Positions 10,033 through 15,550 of a DNA stretch of 17,333 bases are shown in pieces. The translations under genes and the position numbers were made by a program. The notes beneath the pieces are model-generated. The model was not told the origin of the DNA. It was given only the letters and a program-made list of their open reading frames with translations, and ran no database searches. Origin of the DNA: CAIKZY01 sp044345075 (GTDB taxonomy: Bacteria > Actinomycetota > Actinomycetes > S36-B12); contig JBIJBU010000028.1 in NCBI GenBank assembly GCA_044345075.1, forward strand, positions 1-17,333, read 5' to 3'. Positions within the stretch are counted from its first letter, which is position 1, and each line of letters starts with the position of its first letter.

Positions 10033-10212
10033 GGGCCCACCTTCGTTGGAGCAATGTGAATGACGGTAAATCGAGGGGTTTCGAGCACATGTCTACTTTG
10101 TTGAATCCAAGTGGAGTAAGACGCCCTCTGCAACCATAATTCACCCGATTAGAGGTGATATGCGCCTCATAGGGTCAGGCAGGGTCGAGGCCGTCTCCAA
10201 TACTGTGGGCAT
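10033..10212. promoter_or_regulatory. Divergent intergenic region between korA and the NuoB-like gene
   Basis: These 180 bases separate two divergent operons and should hold both promoters. On the minus strand TACCGT (10063-10068) is a possible -10 for korA, leaving a short leader with a GAAGGTGG ribosome binding site. On the plus strand TACTGT at 10201-10206 sits 6 nt before the trio. An interrupted dyad, TCACC at 10141-10145 and GGTGA at 10154-10158 with an 8-nt spacer, is a possible operator. AT content is locally higher than in the genes. I see no small gene or RNA here. Confidence 0.45.
10201..10206 (+). promoter_or_regulatory. Putative -10 element (TACTGT) for leaderless transcription of the NuoB-like gene
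   Basis: TACTGT fits the TANNNT pattern and is followed by exactly 6 nt and then ATG 10213. No Shine-Dalgarno precedes the start. No convincing -35 hexamer was found 16-18 bp upstream. Confidence 0.5.
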
Positions 10213-10614
10213 ATGACCTCCGCCCGGCAGTACCGCGTCCCGGGAGTCCCCGGTCTCGCTGTCGAGGTCCTCGATATCGGCCTGGCCTGCTGCTCCCTGG
10301 AGATTGGTGCCGCCGTCACGGCCGGGCTCCTAGAGCCGGCCGAGAGCGACCAGGCCCAGGCATCGGTACTGCTGGTCTCGGGCACGGTCACTGACGCCAT
10401 GGCCCCGGCGGTCCTCGCCGCCTGGAATGCCCTCCCCGAACCCAAGCGGGCCGTCTCCTTCGGGGCCTGTGCGAACACCGGCGGCCCGTACTGGGATGCC
10501 CCGACCGTGCTCAAGGGCATCGATCAGGTGATTCCAATCGAGGTTTACGTCCCCGGCTGCCCGCCTCGGCCCGAGGCTCTCATCGCCGGCCTGACCGAAC
10601 TGGTGGCCCGATGA
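10213..10614 (+). CDS. NuoB-like [4Fe-4S] protein (PSST/20 kDa subunit family)
   Basis: This belongs to the NuoB family, the subunit that holds cluster N2 and hands electrons to quinone in complex I. The four cluster ligands are present: C26 and C27 in GLACCSLEIG, C86 in FGACANTGG, and C116 in YVPGCPPRPEAL. SGTVTDAMAP and PEPKRAVS are family blocks too. At 133 residues it is short compared with canonical NuoB (about 160-220): the N-terminus is trimmed and the segment between CCSLE and SGTVT is reduced. It is therefore not the nuoB of the main nuo operon, which should lie left of the window. Its stop overlaps the next start (ATGA), so it opens a three-gene operon with NuoC-like and NuoI-like proteins. 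NiFe-hydrogenase small subunits share the fold, but the CC pair and PGCPPRPE favour NuoB. Confidence 0.88.
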   Translation: MTSARQYRVPGVPGLAVEVLDIGLACCSLEIGAAVTAGLLEPAESDQAQASVLLVSGTVTDAMAPAVLAAWNALPEPKRAVSFGACANTGGPYWDAPTVLKGIDQVIPIEVYVPGCPPRPEALIAGLTELVAR

Positions 10615-11084
10615 GGCAGGTCTCGTCGGCCGACTGGGTCTCGGAGCTCGCCGCCAGTCTCGATGCCGGATTCGATTGCTTCGACATGATCACGGGAGTC
10701 GATCGAGTCGAGAGCATCGAGGTGATCGCTTCCGTGGCTCGAAACTCCGATGGCACGTGCGAACTCGTATCGACGAGCCTCGACTCCGATCGTGCGATCG
10801 CGACGGCGAGTCACGTGTACGCCGGCGCTGCGTGGTACGAACGTGAGCTCGCCGAGATGTTCGGGGTGCGCATCACGGGTGCCTCCGATGAGCGCCCCCT
10901 TCTGCGACGCACTGACGAGGGTGCTCCCACACTGCTCAAGAGCACGGTTCTCGGAGCTCGCGTTCTCACTCCGTGGCCCGGTGACGCCGATGCTGGTGAC
11001 GATGCGAAGGCCAACCGACGCAGGCAGCGTGCAGTTGGTGTCGCCGAGGGCTGGCTTGTCGACGACGGCGGCGCAGATGACTGA
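10611..11084 (+). CDS. NuoC-like protein (30 kDa subunit family)
   Basis: This protein of 157 residues carries the family signature YAGAAWYERELAEMFGV at Y70-V86, which corresponds to the YPGANWYERE-DMFGI region of NuoC, the 30 kDa subunit that packs against NuoD. The canonical RKDYPL block after it is replaced by a region ending in PWPGD at about residues 115-125, as I recall for second-copy NuoC proteins of actinobacteria. The C-terminus is acidic and of low complexity. The first part is diverged and short. The gene starts at ATG 10611 inside the stop of the NuoB-like gene and ends inside the ferredoxin-like gene, so the trio is translationally coupled. It binds no cofactor itself; a structural role in a NuoB/C/I subcomplex is inferred. 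Confidence 0.82.
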   Translation: MRQVSSADWVSELAASLDAGFDCFDMITGVDRVESIEVIASVARNSDGTCELVSTSLDSDRAIATASHVYAGAAWYERELAEMFGVRITGASDERPLLRRTDEGAPTLLKSTVLGARVLTPWPGDADAGDDAKANRRRQRAVGVAEGWLVDDGGADD

Positions 11085-11427
11085 GCAGTCCATTCCCTCG
11101 AATGCGCACTCGCTTATCGGTCTGAATCCCGAAGCATGCACGTCATGCATGATCTGCGTGCGCGAATGCCCGGTGTGGTGCATTGATCTCTCGAGTCATA
11201 CGCAGGAGGTCACCGAAGAGGGAGCCCGGCGCCCGAAAGTCGTTCACGTGCTTGATGAATTCACCATCGACTTCGGTGCATGCATGTACTGCGGCATCTG
11301 CGTCGATGTGTGTCCGTTCGACGCACTCGCCTGGTCAGGTGACATCGACCAATCCGCGCACGCGGCCGGTGGCCTGGTGCACGGCATCGATCAACTGGTG
11401 AAGTGGTTCCCGGCTAGCGGTAGTTGA
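11077..11427 (+). CDS. NuoI-like 2x[4Fe-4S] ferredoxin-type protein
   Basis: This 116-residue protein has two complete cluster motifs of the C-x2-C-x2-C-x3-CP type: C21, C24, C27, C31 and C69, C72, C75, C79. The spacing between them and the VLDEFTIDFGACMYCGICVDVCPFDAL stretch (65-85) resembles NuoI, the 23 kDa subunit holding N6a and N6b. It lacks the longer N- and C-terminal parts of NuoI, so a free two-cluster ferredoxin is an alternative, possibly the acceptor of KorAB. The start ATG at 11077 overlaps the NuoC-like stop by 8 bases. An open frame extends further upstream, but it runs through the NuoC-like gene and has no ferredoxin similarity there. The 3' end overlaps the convergent yajQ by 14 bases. 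Confidence 0.88.
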   Translation: MTEQSIPSNAHSLIGLNPEACTSCMICVRECPVWCIDLSSHTQEVTEEGARRPKVVHVLDEFTIDFGACMYCGICVDVCPFDALAWSGDIDQSAHAAGGLVHGIDQLVKWFPASGS

Positions 11428-11905
11428 CGAACTGGGTCGCGAAGTCGAGATCGGCTTCCTTCACCAGGCGCTGAACTTCCTGCAGGTCATCGCGGCTCTT
11501 GCTCGTCACGCGAAGCTCCTCGCCCATGACCTGGGTCTTCACGGTCTTGGGTCCCTCATCGCGAATGAGCTTGCCGATCTTCTTGGCCTGCTCCTGGCTG
11601 ATGCCATCCTTGAAGGTGCCGGAGATCTTGTACTCCTTGCCCGACGAGCGGGGGTCTTGTGCCTCGAAGCACTTCAGCGACAGGCCACGCTTGATCAGCT
11701 TCTCGCGGAAGACATCGAGTGCCGCCTTCGCGCGTTCTTCGGTACCCGAGGTGATCTCGACGCCCATGTCACCCTTCCACTCAATGGTGGTGTCGGTGTT
11801 CTTGAAGTCGAAGCGCTGCGCGAGTTCCTTCGCGGTCTGGTTCAGGGCGTTATCGGCCTCCTGATGATCGACCTTGGAAACGATGTCGAAGCTGCTGTCG
11901 GCCAC
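11414..11905 (-). CDS. yajQ: YajQ family nucleotide-binding protein
   Basis: This 163-residue protein has exactly the length of E. coli YajQ. It begins SSFDIVSKVDHQEADNAL, contains FDFKNTDTTIEW and KKIGKLIRDEGPKTVKTQV, and ends FATQFVNYR, all hallmarks of the family with two RNP-like folds. Members bind nucleotides, and cyclic di-GMP binding with effects on transcription has been shown in Xanthomonas; the actinobacterial role is not established. The start is GTG at 11905, preceded by AGGAGGA on this strand (centred on 11910-11914). It stands alone, with convergent overlap to the NuoI-like gene and tRNA-Tyr upstream in divergent orientation. Confidence 0.95.
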   Translation of the reverse strand: MADSSFDIVSKVDHQEADNALNQTAKELAQRFDFKNTDTTIEWKGDMGVEITSGTEERAKAALDVFREKLIKRGLSLKCFEAQDPRSSGKEYKISGTFKDGISQEQAKKIGKLIRDEGPKTVKTQVMGEELRVTSKSRDDLQEVQRLVKEADLDFATQFVNYR

Positions 11906-11997
11906 TGATCCTCCTGAGTGCGGGTGAAACTACTGGGCCACATTCTGTCGTACTCGGCAGCCTGTATTGTTCTCCCGCAGCCCCTCGTGGGCTGTAA

Positions 11998-12079
11998 GGC
12001 GGGTTGCCCGAGCGGCCAATGGGAGCGGACTGTAAATCCGTCGGTTTTACCTTCGATGGTTCGAATCCATCACCCGCCA
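11998..12079 (+). tRNA. tRNA-Tyr (anticodon GTA)
   Basis: The acceptor arms GGCGGGT (11998-12004) and ACCCGCC (12072-12078) pair fully, with discriminator A at 12079. The anticodon loop is CTGTAAA between CGGA and TCCG, giving GTA for tyrosine. A long variable arm follows, as expected for a class II tRNA, and the T arm GATGG-TTCGAAT-CCATC is canonical. CCA is not encoded. A possible -10, TATTGT, lies at 11965-11970. A strong hairpin terminator follows at 12085. Confidence 0.96.
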
Positions 12080-12084
12080 CGAGA

Positions 12085-12120
12085 AAGACCGGTTGCCCCT
12101 GGCAACCGGTCTTCTTCTTT
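12085..12120 (+). terminator. Rho-independent terminator after tRNA-Tyr
   Basis: A perfect 13-bp stem pairs 12085-12097 with 12101-12113 around a 3-nt CCT loop, followed by the pyrimidine tract CTTCTTT. It begins only six bases after the tRNA. On the minus strand the stem is followed by a shorter T-rich run (TTTCTCG), so it could also stop transcripts coming from the SDR gene. Confidence 0.88.
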
Positions 12121-12188
12121 GAGGACTGGCGATCCTCGGGTTCTCGGGAGCTCCGCCTCTCGGGGACAGTTCCTTAAGCCCCTCGAGT

Positions 12189-12212
12189 CGGACTCCCGTG
12201 AACCCGAGTCCG
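12189..12212 (-). terminator. Possible hairpin after the SDR gene
   Basis: CGGACTC (12189-12195) and GAGTCCG (12206-12212) form a 7-bp stem with a 10-nt loop, a few bases past the stop of the SDR gene (12216-12218). No T tract follows, so it may be a weak or factor-assisted terminator, or an mRNA 3'-end stabiliser. The bases from 12121 to 12188 hold several CCCGAG-type words but no gene that I can support. Confidence 0.35.
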
Positions 12213-12215
12213 GCA

Positions 12216-13145
12216 TCAATCGAACGGGTACACGACTCCGGTGAGTTCCTCGCTGGCTGTCCAGAGGCTGGCGGCGTCGGCGACATCGGAGGCCCGGGCA
12301 CTGCGGCCGACCAGCTGCGGGTACCCGCGCATTTCCATGAAGCCATTGGGGCCCACGTAAGAATCTCCCGGCAGACCCGGGGCGGTAGCGGCAAAGAGCG
12401 TGGGCAAGGCTCCCATGGCGGCACTTTGAGCGAGGACGTCGTTCACCCGCTCGGTGATGCGAACCTGGAAGGACTGGCCTTTCATCCTGGCACTTGCCGT
12501 CTGAAGGTTGGTGTGTGCGTAGCCGGGGTGGGCAGCCATCGCCTTGACCGTCAGGTGCGCGAGATCGAGTCGTCGCTGGAGCTCGCCAGTGAACAGCAGG
12601 TTGGCCAGCTTGCTCTGGCCGTAAGCCCCCCACGCCCGGTATCGCTTCTCGCCCATCAGGTCATCGAGGTTGAGGCGACCCATGCGGTGGGCCCCCGAGG
12701 AAACCGAGACCACTCGGGAACGCGGCTTGGCCACGAGTGCGGGCAGTAGGAGTCCGGTCAGGGCGAAATGCCCGAGGTGATTCGTGCCGATCTGCATTTC
12801 GAAGCCATCGGCCGTAAGGCGGTGGGGGATAGCCATCACGCCGGCGTTATTGATGAGGAGATCCAGGCCATCGCCATGGGCGGCTGACCACTGTGCGGCG
12901 AAGGATCGAATCGACGCGAGGCTAGCGAGATCGAGCTCATCGACCTCGACAGTGGCATCGGGGTAGGCCCGGCGGATCTCGGCGGCGGCCTTCTCGCCCT
13001 TGTCGAGATCGCGCACCGCCATCGTGACCTGGGCCCCGCAGCCGGCCAGCGCCTTGGCGGTCTCGTACCCGAGCCCCGAGTTCGCCCCGGTCACCAGCGC
13101 GAGTCGTCCGGTCAGATTGGGCAGGTCAGCGGTTGTCCAGGGCAT
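12216..13145 (-). CDS. Short-chain dehydrogenase/reductase (SDR) family oxidoreductase
   Basis: This is a classical NAD(P)-dependent SDR of 309 residues. The nucleotide motif TGANSGLG lies near residue 19, LINNAGVM near 96, VVSVSSGAH holds the catalytic serine, and YGQSKLAN holds the catalytic Tyr and Lys. HPGYAHTNLQ follows in the place of the usual PG motif. The family includes retinol dehydrogenase-like and protochlorophyllide-reductase-like proteins of actinobacteria; the substrate is unknown. I chose ATG 13145 because TADLPNLTGRLALVTGA directly after it is where such proteins begin. An in-frame start 32 codons upstream would run through the duplicated bases at 13164-13225 and add a non-homologous leader. 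No Shine-Dalgarno is seen; GACACT lies 6 nt before this ATG and may be a weak -10. Confidence 0.93.
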   Translation of the reverse strand: MPWTTADLPNLTGRLALVTGANSGLGYETAKALAGCGAQVTMAVRDLDKGEKAAAEIRRAYPDATVEVDELDLASLASIRSFAAQWSAAHGDGLDLLINNAGVMAIPHRLTADGFEMQIGTNHLGHFALTGLLLPALVAKPRSRVVSVSSGAHRMGRLNLDDLMGEKRYRAWGAYGQSKLANLLFTGELQRRLDLAHLTVKAMAAHPGYAHTNLQTASARMKGQSFQVRITERVNDVLAQSAAMGALPTLFAATAPGLPGDSYVGPNGFMEMRGYPQLVGRSARASDVADAASLWTASEELTGVVYPFD

Positions 13146-13163
13146 GTCACCAGTGTCACGCTG

Positions 13164-13225
13164 AACCATCCATGGGGCAACCACGAAGTTTGTGAACCAT
13201 TCACGGGGCAACCACGAGGCTGTCG
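13164..13225. repeat. Imperfect 31-bp tandem duplication upstream of the SDR gene
   Basis: Two copies, 13164-13194 and 13195-13225, agree at about 24 of 31 positions. The first 23 bases agree at 21, including an identical GGGGCAACCACGA core at 13174-13186 and 13205-13217. The unit lies just upstream of the SDR start and could be a pair of regulator sites or a local duplication in non-coding DNA. Confidence 0.7.
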
Positions 13226-13234
13226 GACCCGATT

Positions 13235-13263
13235 TCCCCATGAGGGGATCCCCCCTGTACGCT
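13235..13263 (+). promoter_or_regulatory. Nested palindromes and possible -10 before tRNA-Thr
   Basis: TCCCC (13235-13239) and GGGGA (13244-13248) form an inverted repeat, and GGGGATCCCC (13244-13253) is itself a perfect 10-bp palindrome sharing the GGGGA arm. TACGCT at 13258-13263 could be the -10 of tRNA-Thr, 13 nt before the tRNA start. The palindromes then cover the expected -35 region. Confidence 0.35.
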
Positions 13264-13276
13264 TGCCAGGCTTCAC

Positions 13277-13349
13277 GCCCCTTTAGCTCAGTCGGCAGAG
13301 CGTCTCCATGGTAAGGAGAAGGTCTACGGTTCGATTCCGTAAAGGGGCT
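13277..13349 (+). tRNA. tRNA-Thr (anticodon GGT)
   Basis: Acceptor strands GCCCCTT (13277-13283) and AAGGGGC (13342-13348) pair, with discriminator T at 13349. The D arm reads AGCTCAGTCGGCAGAGC, the anticodon stem TCTCC/GGAGA encloses ATGGTAA with anticodon GGT, and the T arm is TACGG-TTCGATT-CCGTA. CCA is not encoded. It heads a tRNA-Thr, tRNA-Met, rpmG group, an order I know from other actinobacteria. Confidence 0.96.
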
Positions 13350-13382
13350 CGGCTGATGAGGAGTAGGTAGGCCTCATCGCAC

Positions 13383-13458
13383 GGCGGGGTAGCTCAGTTG
13401 GCAGAGCAAGCGGCTCATAATCGCTGTGTCGCCGGTTCAAATCCGGCCTCCGCTACCA
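13383..13458 (+). tRNA. tRNA-Met (anticodon CAT, elongator)
   Basis: GGCGGGG (13383-13389) pairs with CTCCGCT (13448-13454) using two G-U wobbles. The loop CTCATAA gives anticodon CAT, and the T arm is GCCGG-TTCAAAT-CCGGC. Unlike the other two tRNAs here, CCA is encoded (13456-13458). The pairing at position 1 and the anticodon stem without three G-C pairs argue against an initiator tRNA. Elongator Met is more likely than the lysidine-modified tRNA-Ile, because the body resembles actinobacterial elongator tRNA-Met. Confidence 0.93.
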
Positions 13459-13525
13459 CCTTGGAAGCTCCCGCCTCCAAGACCAGCACCACCCGAACGC
13501 ACGTCCAGACGAAAGAGGAAGTCCA

Positions 13526-13693
13526 ATGGCCAAGGCCAGCGACATTCGCCCCAAGATCACCATGGCCTGTGAGGACTGCAAGCACCGGAACTACATCACC
13601 AAGAAGAACCGGCGCAATGATCCCGATCGTCTCGAGGCCAAGAAGTACTGCCCGAACTGCAATAAGCACACGGCTCACAAAGAGACCCGCTAG
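13526..13693 (+). CDS. rpmG: 50S ribosomal protein L33, zinc-binding (C+) form
   Basis: This small gene of 55 codons runs from ATG 13526 to TAG 13691-13693. The product begins MAKASDIRPKITMACEDC and keeps both zinc pairs, C15-x2-C18 and C42-x2-C45, with KKYCPNCNKHTAHKETR at the end, as in the C+ form of L33. It is part of the 50S subunit near the E site. AGAGGAA at 13514-13520 provides a Shine-Dalgarno at 5 nt spacing. It follows tRNA-Met and precedes hadA, the usual actinobacterial order ahead of secE-nusG. The zinc ligands suggest this is the zinc-replete copy; a C- paralogue may exist elsewhere. Confidence 0.97.
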   Translation: MAKASDIRPKITMACEDCKHRNYITKKNRRNDPDRLEAKKYCPNCNKHTAHKETR

Positions 13694-13722
13694 TCCGAGA
13701 GCCTTCGAGCCTTAGAGTCCCC

Positions 13723-14181
13723 ATGGCACTCAACCAAGAGTTCGTCGGTCGTAGCTTCCCGCCCAGCCCGGTTTACCAGGTCGGGCGGGAGAAGATCCGC
13801 GAGTTCGCGACAGCCATTGGTGACTCCAACCCTGTCTTTCACGATCTGGCTGCCGCGACCGCACTCGGCTATGCCGACATCATTGCTCCGCCCACGTTCG
13901 CGATTCTGGTCTCGCTGAAGGCCGTGACCAGCGTCGCGCATGATCCCGATCTCGGGCTTGACTACTCGCGTGTTGTCCATGGTGACCAGCGCTTCGTTTA
14001 CGCCCGTCCGATCTGCGCCGGCGATGAGCTCGTCGTGACCGCCACCATCGAGAGTGCCCGCACTGTTGCGGGCAACGACATGCTGAGCGCCCGCGCCGAC
14101 GTCGCCACCACCGCTGGCGAGCATGTGGTCACGACTTACTCGACCATCGTGGCCCGCGCCGCAGAGGAGGCCGGTTCATGA
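13723..14181 (+). CDS. MaoC-like dehydratase, HadA type (FAS1-like N-terminal domain)
   Basis: This 152-residue hot-dog fold protein resembles mycobacterial HadA: MALNQEFVGRSF, then REKIREFATAIGDSNPVFHD at about 22-41 and the IAPPTFAILVSLKA loop. GDQRFVYARPICAGDEL follows. In mycobacteria HadA pairs with HadB as the (3R)-hydroxyacyl-ACP dehydratase of FAS-II, with HadA giving the substrate tunnel. Here the GDSNPVFH stretch resembles the hydratase motif but has one extra residue between Asp and His, so the active site is expected in the partner. ATG 13723 is 29 bases after rpmG; TAGAGT lies 4 nt upstream and no clear Shine-Dalgarno is present. The stop overlaps the hadB-like start (ATGA). The natural substrate in an organism probably lacking mycolic acids is unknown. 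Confidence 0.9.
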   Translation: MALNQEFVGRSFPPSPVYQVGREKIREFATAIGDSNPVFHDLAAATALGYADIIAPPTFAILVSLKAVTSVAHDPDLGLDYSRVVHGDQRFVYARPICAGDELVVTATIESARTVAGNDMLSARADVATTAGEHVVTTYSTIVARAAEEAGS

Positions 14182-14600
14182 CCCCCGCCTTCGCTGACGT
14201 TGAGGTGGGCTACGAGCTGCCTGCCCAGTCGTTCCCCATCACCCGCGCTGATCTTGTGCGCTATTGCGGAGCATCAGGTGATTTCAACATCATTCACTGG
14301 AATGAGCGCGTGGCTACCTCGGTTGGCCTGCCGAATGTCATTGCACACGGCATGTTCACCATGGCTGAGGCAGTGCGAGTTGTTACCGACTGGCTTGGTG
14401 ATCCGGGTGCGCTCCTCGATTACGGCTGCCGTTTCACTCGCCCCGTCGTGGTGCCGGATGACGACAATGGCGCCACGCTCACTGTCAGCGCGAAGATCAC
14501 CGAGAAGCGCGATGACAACACTGTCGTGATCACCATTTCCGCATCGTGCGATGACTCCACTGTCCTGGGTAAGGCCCAGGCTGTTGTCCGGCTGCCGTAA
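14178..14600 (+). CDS. MaoC-like dehydratase, HadB type (catalytic subunit)
   Basis: This 140-residue single hot-dog domain carries the hydratase-2 motif YCGASGDFNIIHW, with catalytic D35 and H40, one position from the D36/H41 I recall for M. tuberculosis HadB. IAHGMFTMAEAVRVVTDWLGDPGALLDY and the FTRPVVVPDD stretch also match HadB. It should dehydrate (3R)-hydroxyacyl thioesters as a heterodimer with the upstream protein, with which it overlaps by four bases. One member having the catalytic dyad and the other the modified motif fits a HadAB-type enzyme. A role in fatty acid or other acyl-chain metabolism is inferred from the family. Confidence 0.92.
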   Translation: MTPAFADVEVGYELPAQSFPITRADLVRYCGASGDFNIIHWNERVATSVGLPNVIAHGMFTMAEAVRVVTDWLGDPGALLDYGCRFTRPVVVPDDDNGATLTVSAKITEKRDDNTVVITISASCDDSTVLGKAQAVVRLP

Positions 14601-14602
14601 TC

Positions 14603-15532
14603 ATGCCTGCTGCCCCCGCTGAGGTCATTGCCCTCGCCGAGGCGCGGGCGCAAGCTCGAGTCGACAAGGATTTCGCTCTTTCTGATGAGCTTCGCGATGC
14701 GATCGCCGCTGCAGGGTGGTTGATCAAGGACTCTGCCGATGGTTATGTCCTCAGTGAGCGACCGCCGTTCGAGGTCGCTGCGACCCTTGCGTCGCTTGTC
14801 GAGCAGTCGCCTCGAGTCAATGCGTCGGTATGCACGATCGGTGTCATCGTTGACGGCTGGCCCGACGACCTGCGCACGTGCCTTGACGCATTGATCGAGC
14901 ACGCACCCGAAGGCACTGTTGTGATCGCGCTCGATCTCGGCAACGTTGATGGCGCGGGCCTGGTGCTACATGAGTACGCACGCGCAAATGAGTCACGCAT
15001 CGTCGAGCTGCACTGCGCACAGACTCTCCAGCAAGCCGGTTGGTCAGCCTCAATCACCGCACTTCTTCAGATCTCCGCTGCGCGTGTGCACATCATCATG
15101 GATCTCTCCTCGGTGCTCGAAGGCGATGCGGTCACGCCGCTTGTCACGGCAGTCGGTGGCACTGTCGTGGGTGCGGGCTGGAAGGGCACGAATGTCGACG
15201 TCGACGATGCCTGGCGCTCAGTGATCGATGCGGGCCCTGGTGAAGTTGATGTGCTGCTCGGATACTTCGCCGCACTCGATCGCGAGGCAGCGTTGGCGAC
15301 ACCCCCGCATCCGAAGGCGAAGTTCTATCGCAATGCCGATCTCGAATGGTCGCTCGCCCTTCGTGCTGCGGGCGGTTGCCTCGTCGTGCCGACGGCCGAG
15401 CTCCCGGTGCGACAAGACCGTCACCGCGGGTATTACGACTCTGATCCGGCATACCGCGACAAGGAGTCACGCAAGACCTATGACCGAATCCTGCAGGCCT
15501 TCCGCGGTCGCGACGAGATCCTGCATCACTGA
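14603..15532 (+). CDS. CysRS-tail-like domain fused to a glycosyltransferase-like (GT2/GT-A) domain
   Basis: The 309-residue protein falls into two parts. Residues 8-50 (ALAEARAQARVDKDFALSDE, then LRDAIAAAGWLIKDSADGYVL) closely resemble the C-terminal anticodon-recognising tail of bacterial cysteinyl-tRNA synthetase. From residue 74 (VCTIGVIVDGWPDDLRTCLDAL) to about 300 it looks like a family 2 glycosyltransferase: an alternating hydrophobic Rossmann-like start, a possible metal site in IIMDLSSVLEGDAV, then the acceptor region NADLEWSLALRAAGG. No membrane helices or signal peptide are seen, so it is cytosolic. No synthetase catalytic domain is present. The start ATG is 2 bases after hadB with no strong ribosome binding site, so translation is probably coupled. 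The substrate is unknown; the neighbouring murB allows a cell-envelope role, but nothing in the sequence proves it. Confidence 0.7.
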   Translation: MPAAPAEVIALAEARAQARVDKDFALSDELRDAIAAAGWLIKDSADGYVLSERPPFEVAATLASLVEQSPRVNASVCTIGVIVDGWPDDLRTCLDALIEHAPEGTVVIALDLGNVDGAGLVLHEYARANESRIVELHCAQTLQQAGWSASITALLQISAARVHIIMDLSSVLEGDAVTPLVTAVGGTVVGAGWKGTNVDVDDAWRSVIDAGPGEVDVLLGYFAALDREAALATPPHPKAKFYRNADLEWSLALRAAGGCLVVPTAELPVRQDRHRGYYDSDPAYRDKESRKTYDRILQAFRGRDEILHH

Positions 15533-15537
15533 TCACG

Positions 15538-15543
15538 TAGCGT
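15538..15543 (+). promoter_or_regulatory. Putative -10 element (TAGCGT) for leaderless transcription of murB
   Basis: TAGCGT matches TANNNT and is followed by 7 nt and ATG 15551. The gap to the preceding stop is short and there is no Shine-Dalgarno. This also argues for ATG 15551 over the in-frame GTG at 15542, which would overlap the -10. Confidence 0.5.
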
Positions 15544-15550
15544 GCTCCCC

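Noticed and set aside
10750..11076. N-terminal extension of the NuoI-like protein through the NuoC-like gene
   Set aside because: The frame here overlaps the NuoC-like coding region fully and carries no ferredoxin similarity; ATG 11077 starts right before the cluster domain.
12121..12188. Repeated CCCGAG-like words between tRNA-Tyr and the SDR gene as an RNA element
   Set aside because: The words are short and GC-rich and do not build a convincing conserved fold by eye beyond the small hairpin listed.
13146..13241. N-terminal extension of the SDR protein from an upstream in-frame start
   Set aside because: The extra 32 residues have no family similarity and run through the duplicated bases, while ATG 13145 fits the usual SDR start.
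15542..15550. GTG 15542 as the murB start
   Set aside because: It would add three residues, overlaps the TAGCGT element and has no Shine-Dalgarno; ATG 15551 is better placed.
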